A stretch of 64,000 bases of DNA from the NCBI RefSeq assembly GCF_964199755.1, contig NC_133911.1:3065001-3129000 (forward strand). Reading direction: 5' to 3'. The translations under genes were made by a program, and so were the position numbers. The notes beneath the pieces were generated by a model. The model was not told where the DNA came from. It did not search any database and worked only from the letters and a program-made list of their open reading frames with translations. Numbering within the stretch: the first letter of the stretch is position 1; each line of letters begins with the position of its first letter. The DNA is from Larus michahellis. Taxonomy: Eukaryota; Chordata; Aves; Charadriiformes; Laridae. Shown here piece after piece: positions 49,501 to 61,500 of the stretch.

Positions 49501-52500
49501 CCTGCTTCCTGGAGACCTACACTCCAATAACGCAGGAGCCCAGGTCTGGACCTAGCAAACCAGCCACCGATATCACAGAGTTTCTGTAATTACACACTGG
49601 TTCCTGCACCGTGGCGTCAATGCAGCCCCGGCGACCAAGGTGCAGGGCCTGTGACCTTGCCCCTCCATGAACCTGAATACTGTAGAAGGCTCCACCAAGA
49701 TAAGATTGTGGGTTGCACCTGCTCCGCAGTCGTGTTTTTGAGCTCCAGTTTTCCCAGCTGATCATACCTACCTGTTGATCCAGAACTTGCAAAACAGCAA
49801 GGTCTTTCTTGGAGAATAATGGCATTTTCTGTCTCCAGTATGAGATACTTCAGAAGCAAAAATCCCCAAACATATCCAACAAGAAAGAGAGGCAAATTCT
49901 CATTATTTTGCTCATTACTGAGTCCTGGCTGGGACAACAAAATCTATCCTGAAGTCTGAGATGGGAGTTATCTCAAAGAACGGAAAGAGGGACAATGTAC
50001 ATAGAGGTGCTCTCTTCATCTTCCATTTCCCCTAATTAATGAGTGTGAGGTTACAGTGCTGCAAGCAAAGGACAGATGGAAAAACTGAGCATATAAGAAG
50101 TACTACTTACTACAGATGAAAGGTCCATGTTTACCATCCTCCTGTCATCCAAGTCGACTGGCTGGAGCCCTGCAACGTTGATCTGGACAGACGAGGTTCT
50201 GTATACAAACCCCAGCAGCCAGTCCCCCCTAGGAGCAGAGCAGAAGAAGAGTGTGAATAAATCCTGTTGCCAAACCAATCAATATGTGACTACTCAGACC
50301 ACAAGGAGAGTAGAAAGGCTGGGAAGCACAGGGATGTCTGGACCAAGACCCGCTGCAGCTTTGTCTGATGTAGGAATCGGAGCAGTTGCCAAATTCAGGG
50401 CAGGCTCCTGGGACACAGTAGTGTAAGTCTGAATTTAATCCTGATTCACAGATGTAGTTTCATTTTATGCAGTGGGTTTAAGAATCTGCCCCTTCTATTT
50501 ATTTCTGCATTTTCTTAGAGATTGCAGTACATTCACATATTTAATCTTTTTAATGTACTAATAGGTAGAAGTTCTCCAGCCTGTAGACAGCTGTAAACGT
50601 GATGAGGCCTACAATACCAGTGTTGCTGACATAAATACCGCCTGTGAAGCTCCTTGGAGTGCTCCTGATTTATAGGTACTGTATAAATACATGGTTTCAA
50701 TGACAAAACTAGGAAGAGTTTGTTCCCACTCTAAAGTATTGCCATAAGTCACTGTGACAGTTTCAGGGTAGACTATAGCACGATGAGAGAAGGCGATGTG
50801 TCCTTTGGAAATACATAATCTCTTCTCCGGCGCTGAGCAACAGCATAAAACCCAGGCACCTAAATGCCACTACACTCTATAGAGTAGATTTAAGTGGGAT
50901 GCAAGTGGTATTTGCACTCAGGCATGGGTTCTTTCAAAAGCTGAGCAAGTCTAACTAATTTGGGAAAGGTTTCCCAGTAGGAATTTGTAACCCTGCTGTG
51001 AAATCAGACGGGACAGCTCTGACAGCTGGCTTTCACTCTCCATGTCCTTTCAGACTTCAAAGCCAAAGGAGACAAGCTACAGCGGACTGAAGCTCAACAA
51101 ATTGGGCCCAGATCTGATCTTGCAGGAGTTTTATTCAATGTAATTCATCTGACCTAAATAGAGCTACTCCTAATGTGACAGAACGAGGCCACAATTTGTA
51201 TAAGCGAGACCAGAGAAAACAGAATCAGGTGGGGTCTTACCACAAAATGTTTGTATAATCCTTCTCTCATATCTAATATCCTCACATAAATTCTCAATAT
51301 CTCTGAGTTACCCCCTCTACTGCCCCTCGTTGCCAACTGAGTAACCCTCAAATTCAGCATCTGAGGGCAAAGTAGAGAACCAGCGTAGTGGAATATTTCC
51401 TGACAGTCTCCGCACCTGCTTCTTCCTATTTGTGAGCAACAAGCTACAATTTCTACATCATTATTCATTTAACATTCAAGACATGGGCTTGCTAAAGCAG
51501 AGACTAACCAAATTACTGCAGACACAGAGGTACAAACACACATACTATTTTATTCCAACAGCACATGCAGGCTTTGAAACTATAACGAGATCAGAGTGTG
51601 GGTTTTTTTATATTATAGAAAAGGAATACACTGAGCTTTTTGCAGTGAAATGGGTTTTTGTGTAACACAGGGAGGAATGGTATTTGCCAGGGCAAATTCA
51701 GTTATATGCAACAATTGCTATCATTTATGGCTTCTTGGTGGAACACAGAAGCACTCCCAAGGAGGCAGAAATTGGTTTTTCTTTATGTCACATGAAGAAA
51801 TACTCTAACTGGTGTGCACATCCAGCATCCATCAAAACTCCTGCGATCCAAAAAGGAGAAAAGCAACAATTTTCAGCCTAACTGACAGATGGGATTAATA
51901 ATTTGTTGTTTTAATCTTGAATGCTTTTAATTCTTTTATTTAGTTCTTCTTTGTAAATTAACATACTATGTTAGATGCAAGGTAATAGAGAACTTCCTCA
52001 TCTCGTATGTATTATGTAGGCATACATACGTATCTGTGTATGGGAAGTACCAACCGCATTTTCAACTGTCCTTGACCTGGGGGCTCATGGCTTTGTAAGC
52101 TGTCTTGACTTGCAGTTACATGTTCTTTGCTAATCTTCTTCCCTAGTTATTTCTCAATTTATTTTGCCATGCTCTTAGTCTTTCTTGCTTCATTCCTTTG
52201 TTTTAATTTCCTCTCTTCCAATTGCGCTGGTAAGCAGTGTTCTTTTCACAATTATCTTCCAATACACAGTCATTAGATTTGATACTGTCACTTGAATTCT
52301 TAATAGCTTTTATAAGATTGCTTCAGCTGTTTTGTGCCTCTGAATCTCCCTCTTCTCACCCAGCAGCTCCCACAACTCTGCATAGCGGTTGTCTGTGCAG
52401 TTTTGAAAGGCTGATATTTGGTTTCTCTCTATTCTTTCACATCCTTAGGAAATTTGCTACAGCTATTCTAGCTATACTTCCTTTGTAAGTAAAACACCTT

Positions 52501-55500
52501 GTTCATGTGGACTATCTTGACCAGAAACTGAGTCTACATATAAAAAAAATCTTCAATTTGCTTTAGCTCCTTCCATTGCAATTTTCACATCTTGTTCCCT
52601 ATAAGCAGCCCCTAGTGAATTGTATCTCAAAGCTTTGATAGATTTTAATTCAAGTTCTTTAACTGTCAGTGAACTTAACGCCTGTATTTATAGTCCTTTA
52701 CATAAAGCTGACATTTAAAAGGGCCTTAGAATGTGTCACATTATGCACACAAACACACTGACCCAGCCGTAAGCTGCCAGGGTGATATAACACAGCCACT
52801 GTATGAACAGGACTCAGCACCTCAGGCTTCCAGTGTAACTGCGCATCGCAAACAGCCGAGAGCTGGAGACAGAGGAGCCTTCAACTGCCTCCTGAAGACT
52901 GTCATCTCCAATTAATCCAAGGGAGAGACCTCCGGAGGGAAGAGGCTCTGGCACTGCTGTCTCTGGCACTACTGCATCAACGTACCTACCAGCTGAACAA
53001 ATATTCACTTACACAATGTTTAAAAGGGATAAATGTACAAAAACATTCCAAAGTGACATGCGGATAATGAAGCAGGGGACTGAGCGCGTACAGACCTGCA
53101 ATAGCCGTTTATGATCCTGCCCGACACCACTTTTGTGATAGCTTTCCAGTACTTGGCTTCTCCTTCCACTGGAGCTCCCAGTAAGACCACATCTTCAATG
53201 ATCCCTTGGGAGTCTATTAAGATGAAAGCAGAAAAGCTCAGATTTAGAAGATGCATCAGAAAATATAAAAAAGAGGGAGAAGTGGCCTGACCTCTGTCCA
53301 GAAAGATGCAGTTCAAGCAGCAAATCAGTGGAAAGTTCTTTCCACAGACGCATTGATCTGGGTTTGTAGAACTGAACTATTACGCTTTGAAACAAGTGAA
53401 AGGGACTGGTGTTCCACATAGTGAGCAAATGTCGTCATATATTAAGCACAATAACCAGTCCTTAGAGGTGAGTTCATAAAAAACATGACCTGTGCACGCA
53501 ATAGGAACCCTCCAGATTCTTAATATTGATTGGGAACTAGCAACAGTAACGGCATTTGCCAACACAAAGTGATAATCTATCAAACTGGTTTGATTTTCTT
53601 GAAGGGTACTTTAACCTGAATGCCCAGGGCACAATTTGCTGAAAAGGAATGTTGACTTTTAAGTGCAATAAATCTTCCTCTCTTATCAGACAGCTGCAGC
53701 TGGGAAATTTCAGTAGAAATAATGATTGAATGAGAAATATCGGGCAGCTCTGCTACTTTCCTAAACTCTCAAACAATATATTAATATATGTTCATAAATC
53801 TTCTTTATAAAGAGAGATCAAGTACCTCATGCCACAGTAGTTAAATGAAATTCACAGCAGCGCACATCTTGGGAGACTCATGGACATAGAATGCCAAATC
53901 CATACTCTCCACCTGCAGGAGACCGGCATTCGCAAGACGTGAGCTAAACCATTCTCGGGCTGGCGTTTGCAGTTTGTAAAATAATACGCTGAAGTTTGTG
54001 TGGAAGTGAAAGTGAGAATGACTGCATACCACATCGAGTTATGACGGAGAGGTGCTGCCTGGCTAGACTTTTTAAATGTAAATCAATCGGTTTCCTTTCC
54101 CTAATAGCAGTAAAAGACTCGGAGCTGCCTGCAGCGCCTGCATCTTTCTCTGCGGTGTAAATCCCAGCGCCTGACAACAAACCAAAAGAGCTCTTGTGGT
54201 ACTATTTCTTATTGCAAAGCAAATTTTGCACCAATCAAGAGAACAGCAAAGAGCAATTCAATTTTGTTAGTGTAATCTGTGAGCAATAAAGTCCTGTTCC
54301 CATAATCATGGGCAATGAAAAAGAAACCCAGAGCCTTGCGAACGGGGAGCTCGTTCCAACCAAGGTACTAAATTCCCTGGCCACAGTGTGAGCCAACTGA
54401 ATAAACAAACAGCTAATTCATCAGGATCCCGAACATTTGGGCAAGGTATTGAGAGCTTTTGTTTCTCCAGTCCTTTGTACAGCTTATTTCTTGCTCAGAA
54501 CAAAAATGTTCAGCCCTGCCTGAAAAATAGTCATTTTCTTCAGATGCTGACAGAGGGGAATGGAAACCTGAGAACAGACCACTGGCCTATGTAGCTGCTG
54601 ACGCTCCAGATAAATTGAATGTATTTCACTGTTCGCAAATCTTTTATATGATGAAGAATAATAAAGTCTGCACAGCAGGAAAGTAAAAAAAAAAATAATA
54701 ATTTCATTAGTTTACATTAGTTTACAGTTCTTATTTACTAAAATGCATGGGAATTGTGATGAAGAAATCAGACCAATGATCTTCCCATGTAGTAACGTGT
54801 CTCCGACGGGTCATTACTACATCTTCTGCTATAATGTCATTTTCTGGAAACCTACTAAGCTTTGGCTTCCAAAGTCATTTGTGATGAAGTATCCCACAGG
54901 TTATTTAATTGCTTTGCAGAAGAGTATTTTCTTGTAACAGAATTTGAGTTTCTGCCATGGTGTTTCACTGGATAATCCATGATTAGTTATTTGTCCTCAG
55001 AAACGCCACGGGCATGTGGATACAAAAGGCCTGCATGACTAGGCCTTGTATTTCTTTTGTGTGAGACATCCAAGTCCAAACCCAAATCAGTCTCAGATGT
55101 CCCAGGTCCCAGCTCCATTCCTTCTGTGGCTTGCGCTGGAACGCGCATGTGAGGAACGCCTTGGCAATCTGCGCTAAACATGCTGCTTTTCATCTCGCAA
55201 ACAGCTCAGCTTTCATAATTTAATTAAGGAACTGAAAAATTAGTGTACAGTGGGGAGCTGCTACGATACATAATTACGATGTTTAGATTTCTTTAGAATG
55301 GCAGCCAACCTTAAAGACCCCTAATGATTTCCTTTCACGTATTACTTAGCTACGGTCCCATGTTATTCCAGCGAGAGACTGCAGACCATTAAATAAAAGC
55401 CTGAAAATATCTCAGCCCCTGGCATTCCTAGGACACAAAAAGAGTAGATCTAGGGCCAGATTAGGATCTGGGTTCTGGCTTCAGTGTAACTCCATTAGAA

Positions 55501-58500
55501 TCATTCTGGATTTGATTAGATTTATTTTGAGAACAGAATTCCTGCATTTGAGGACTTCCATATTATAGCAGAAGTGAAGTTCTGGTACACAGCTGTCAAC
55601 AGAAAAAATGCTGACCTTCTCCACCCTCACTTGACTCTATTCCCACCTTCTTGGACTTTATGGAACGTTTGCCTTTATAAAGCTCCTTCTTTATCAGCGA
55701 CTCTCTGTGAGGCTAAACAGTTAATGAAATAAATTAGCTTACATAGGGGGGAAGGCAGGCTGCACGCACACACTCTCTACTGACTCAACTCCAAGATGCA
55801 ATTTACATCAACTGATCATAATGATTTTATTCTTTTTCTAAATTAAAAATAGAATCTATTAATAAACAGAACCACAACGGGTAATAAACTGACAGATGGT
55901 TTTATACTTGACTTTGGGGAAAAATTACCATGAAAATAGCAGATGACAGTGGCATTTCAGTGACTTAAATGGAAGGGAGGACTCAGGGAATCAGATACAA
56001 TAGCTACAGAGAGCTTCCAATAAAGGCAAAGCATCCTCTGCCAAGATCATAGTGGCGCGTGGGCAGCTCACAGACTGATCTAGCAGTCGAATGTCACAAA
56101 ATGTCAAGTTGTTGTTTACAGACTGGAGACCAAACTGACACACTGGAGCACCTCGACTGAAGACAGCGGATTTAATCCACTGAACTGATTGAAACAACAG
56201 AAGAATGCATCCAAGGATGCTCCAAATGCATTTCAAAACCACTTTTTTTAAGGTTTCTGTCCTATCCTAAAAGACTCAAGCTCTGTTCCAGAAGAACTCG
56301 TCCTCTTGGAAGAAAAACTTCTCTACCAGCAGTAAGGAAAATAAAGGAGAAAAAGGTTAGAAGGTGAACTTTACCTTTTTCTTGAGCCATCTCCTGCAGG
56401 CAGAAGTAAATGACTCTTGCACCCAGACTGAAGCCAATCAGTGTGACAGGTCGCTTGCCCTAAGGAAGAAGGAAAGGAGAAAACGCCATCAAATACTGTT
56501 CTAGACCTAGAAAGAGAGACTGGCCACAGGATCCCCGAGACCCTGATTTGCAAAGCATTTATGCTTGTGCGTGATCTATTAAGCATTTGAGCAATTTGGT
56601 TGATTTCAAAGGGATTATGTATCCTCAAAGTTCAATATTGAGAATTCTGCATATCTGAATATTCTCTATTTTTTGATACTCAGGAAATCAATTGAAAGAA
56701 TCTAATGATCAGAAGTTACAACAAAACAGATGTTTCAGACAGAAACAAAACAGACGCTGTCATTGTTTTTGACATTTCCAAATGAAAGCCTAATGCAAGG
56801 AGCAAAATTTTCCTAGAAATGTTTCAATAAACAGAAGAAGCAGCTGTAATACAAAAATACTGACCACTTCTGGACTTAAGACTGAATGGCAGCAGCACTG
56901 TGTGGCTGTTACAAAAAACGATGTGGGGTAAGCTTTTATTTTGAGTAGCCTAATAAGATTTTCTATAAGATCAAAGGGAGCCTAATCTCAACAACAATGA
57001 AAAGTGGTCTTTGCATTAACCAGGGAGCAGGTGTGCGATGGGCTCCCTAGACATCACGCTAACCAGTTTGAGATGCTCGAGCACATTGGAATGTGTGTTA
57101 CAATAGCGAATGCTTAAAAGGCAGTAACAAATGCCCCTGAGCAAAACAAAGGGCTTGTATGAAATAAAGTTTATTGCCTTTCCTGGGATTGTATTTTTAT
57201 GAGAAATCAAGTTTGTTTCTCTACTCTGTTGTTTCACATTGTTATTTATGGCTCTGGACCATTGGGCTCCTCTATAACAGATACGGGACTAGCCTGTGAG
57301 ATGAACACGTGGGCAGCAGAAATCAGCCTCCCTCCATGCCAGGGGCAGCCCAGCAAATAACGGCAGGCTTTTAGGGGCAGAAGAGTCTTTAGCAAGCCTT
57401 TTTAGGGAGGCTTAATAACTTCTGTCACTTCTTTCAGGTACCAGCCCATTCCACTTCTCTGCAGCAAAACTGGGGTGCATCTGCCACTGCGCAGTCTTCT
57501 CTTGCGTTGTTTTGCTAGTGCCTCTTAATTATCAGTGAACGTTTTTAACACTCAGTATTCTCTGTTCTCAAATTTCCACTAGGTGAGTTGGCCTGGCTGT
57601 GACATGGTCAAGCCACTAGTCATTTATGACCCAGATTTCTTCTTCTTCCATTTAGAAAAGCTTTAGGTTAAATGGAACAAATCTTAACAGGAATTCTCTG
57701 ATTCACTGGGGACTTCCTATTTTTCCTCAATGAACCAGACACATGCTGGTCACCTTCATGCATAATTTTTTTAATTTTTCAGTTTATTATTCATTTTCTT
57801 CTCCCTGGAAAGATCCCACTTGATAGTGAACTAGCATAGCTATAAAACTTAACCTCCGTGGGGCAAATCCCTTCCAGACATTATTCCTGGGTAATTTCCA
57901 GCCGATTACCTGCCGTCGACTGAGCAGGATGTGTGCTAGGTGTTTGCCTACTTCAGCAGACCGATGGAGACACACTCCCCAGGGGTTGTCAATGACACTG
58001 GCAACAGTCAAGAGGGAAGCTGGCCAAGTCAAGGCCGTCACAATACCTGCAACGCACAAAGCAAACAGCACGGCATAGTCACAAATCTGGGCTGCTCTTA
58101 GGAAACATCAAAAGCAAGACGGTTCACTGAAGTTAAAAGCTAAACCTAGGACCTTTTGTCATTTCCAGTTCTTCTTTCTCAAGAGCTGATCTGAGAAATG
58201 TTTTGCTAGACTGAAGATAAGAAAGAATCTGATGTTCTGATATGGAGGCAAACAGACGCTATACATGAATGTAACCTGCATGTTCGAAAGTTCATGTAAA
58301 GAAGTAAAACGCAGTGTAATGACATAGAGAAATAAACGCAGTCATGTGTGAAGGAAGGTGTTTCCAGCTGTAATTTTAAAAGAATGAGTCAATGACAAAG
58401 AGGCACAGCAATCCAGGAAAGCAAATCTAAGTTACAGGTGTGGCAGAGAAGGTTCTCAGGCCAGTTCTGCAGGGCGGTGCCAAGGGAGATGCCTTCTCAG

Positions 58501-61500
58501 AAATCTTCCTTGTTTAGGAAAGCTCCTTTAAACAGACACCAACAGCGAAACTGCACAAAAGCCACTCAAGCAGATCTGAGACGATTTCGCTTCTTACCTG
58601 ATAAGACAGTGAATTTTAGGGCTTCTTGAGCCATCATGTTCACAAACCCATTCAGCAGGGAATCTAAGGCGTTGCCAAGCTCCATCAAGTACTTGGATTC
58701 CCAGGCCAGACAGTACTGCTCACTCGACTGCAACATGCTGCTCCACGGTGCGGTGAAGCTCCCTGAGAAAGGTTGCAAAGATGGAATTCATGTCCAGAGA
58801 AAACACAACAACTTGTCTTGGCAAGATGAGTCCAACAAAGAATCAGAAAAGAAGCTGCACTGGAACGTACTGATACACTGTGATAATCAGGAATCATTTA
58901 AAAATACCGTTAGATTTAGACTCCGTGTTTCACGATAAATTTGGGGTTTGTAAATAATGCCACAGTTTTAGCCGCCTTGGCAAAGAGTCTTCAGTGTGGA
59001 CAGGCTCAGACTTCATGACCCACTCAACTGCCTCAGAGACTGCCAAGACAGATGGACATTAACACTAATTATGTTAGGTATTAAGGACATTCCTCTTATC
59101 ATCAGACGTCAGGCCAAGCTCTGCAGCTCCACCTTCTCATCAGACCAAAGGAGGCCTGTCCTGAGAAAGACGAAGTGCTGAATGGCTGCGCAGACTAACT
59201 TCAGTGGGACCAGAGAAATGGAAAATATGTTAGATCTTGTCAAAAAATCTATCACAGAGCATCTTCCCAGCACTTCAGTCAGGTGGGCAAGGACTGCATT
59301 AATGGTTCTGTCTGAAAACGAGGAATCTGCATTTCCAGGTCCAGACTGAGATTATTTTTACTTTGCAATCTAGCCTAGTTAGCCACTTGAGTTTAATTTT
59401 TTCCCTCCAGATGCTAATCAAAAGCAGTGCCCAGATGTTTGAGAGATAATGGAAAATTTACACTCTGCAAGCCTAATTTTTGGCTGAAAGAACAAATTTC
59501 AAGCCATACTCTCTCTCCTGTTTGCTGTGTAGCTTGTACTAAGTGGCCAGGAGGGGCCTGGCGATGCTATTAATGGCAGATGAACTCAGAAGGGCAGAGC
59601 AGAATTTTCATTTTAATTAACTAAAACCCTTCCCACACTGCTCCTTCCCCAACCAGTGCAGGGCAGGCTGAGGCAGCTGCTGACCAAAGTGGCACGAGAG
59701 AGCCCCATGCCAGATCACACCCCAATATACTGTCAGAGTTGTGATTGTACAGATGGGCAGCTAGTGGAAGCTCAAAAATCAGAAGGTAACAAATTCCATA
59801 AAAATCCTATCCTCAGTCCCTCTGTTTTAAGGAGTCATGAAAGTGTGCAAATAGATAGACATAGCCGTAAGGAGGAAAACAGATGACAATTCTAGTTTTG
59901 CTTTTTCAAACATTATAGCAGATTGCTAGTTATGGAAGAAGAATGCGTGTCATTTATAACTCCCTTTTAAGGGCAAACAGACACAAAAAGGTTCCTGAAG
60001 GGACACACTTGTCTTTGTAAGAGTGCCTGGGAGCCCTCCAACCCCACGGATTTGGACCCGTTGGCAAGCAGACAATGAGAAAAGCCAAAGCACCATACTG
60101 CAAAGTGAAAATAACCTTACTCTGACAGCAAGCTGCAACCTAACAAGCAACAGGACAGAGACATCCTTCTGCATTAATGATATCCAGTATTAATTATGAT
60201 GCTTCTGAATAAATTGGCAGCTGTTCAGTCAGGTTGCTGAACACATCAGCAGACAGTTGACATATTTTATATGACAAGCTATACTGTAAACTAAAACACT
60301 ACAGACCTTTCAAGGTTGCTGCCTCTAAGTTCACCTCCTGAGTGCTGTGCTTAACAGGATTTACTTGACAGAACTTTCTTGCCAATAAACCTCATTAGTT
60401 GGCAGATACTGAGAACAAAAGAAGACACTATTTTCTGTTAATTGCTGGAAGATAAACATAAGGTCTCAGAGATAGGTGAGACACTTTGTACTACTGCTGG
60501 AAATCATCCACCCCAAACAGACCTTTCCTAGCAAAACCAGACAGCATTTATTAACAGAAACAATCTGCTATGATTACTATTAATCCTACTGTCACTATTA
60601 GCAATTTACTGCCCTCTCTCTTTCCTCTGTTTTGATTGAGATTGCAGATTGGGTTACAAAATCTCATGCTGAGAGTCGATCTGTTTTAGTCACCGGGCCG
60701 TGCAAGTGTGGGGAAGACCCAGTGCTACGAGAGCACAACCACTGCCTGGAGTGGAACAGAGACATGGCTTTCCAGGCTCCTCTCCGTTTCCTCATCTTGT
60801 TCTTACCATATTTGCCAGTGCACAGCCATCCAGTAATTGCTATGGTGATATGAAGCTGCTTGCCTTCAGTAAGTGGGAGGAATTCAAACTCTTCTATGGC
60901 TCCCACACGCTTCTTCATCTTGTATCCTACACACAGCAAGGCAGAAACACGAGTTTCAGAAATCGCACAGCAAGGACAGACTCTGCTAACAGTGGAAGTT
61001 CATAAGAAATTACTTGGGTAATTTGCATAGGGTTTTTTTCCTTTCCAAAACCCTCAGCAAGTCCATGCATGAATCCATGTATTACTTAAAGCTTGGTATG
61101 GAGCCAACATGATCCTTCTGAGCTCGTGTGATCTGAGGGAATCCCAGCAGAAGGCTTTTTTGCTGCAGACCAGACATCAGCTCTAACAGCCACAGCTCTC
61201 CATGGCAGCATCTTTCTAATCCAAAGCAGTAAGCTTTCATTTCCTTCGTTAGCTGCATACCAAACTTGGTCATCAGGGACTGCACAGTATCTTAATCAGC
61301 ATTGAAATAAAAATTTCACAGTTGTAAGATTACACCTCAAATGCCTTCCCTTGCTCTGCAGAGCTGAGTTAAGTCATTAGCTCTGCATTTGCGGACCTGA
61401 TCCTGTCCCTCAGTAGCTGAGAAATGTGCAGTCACTCTCTTACCAGTAAGACCAGCTCCAGCTGCTCCGAAAAGCGATGCCATGACAGCAATTCCAGCAG

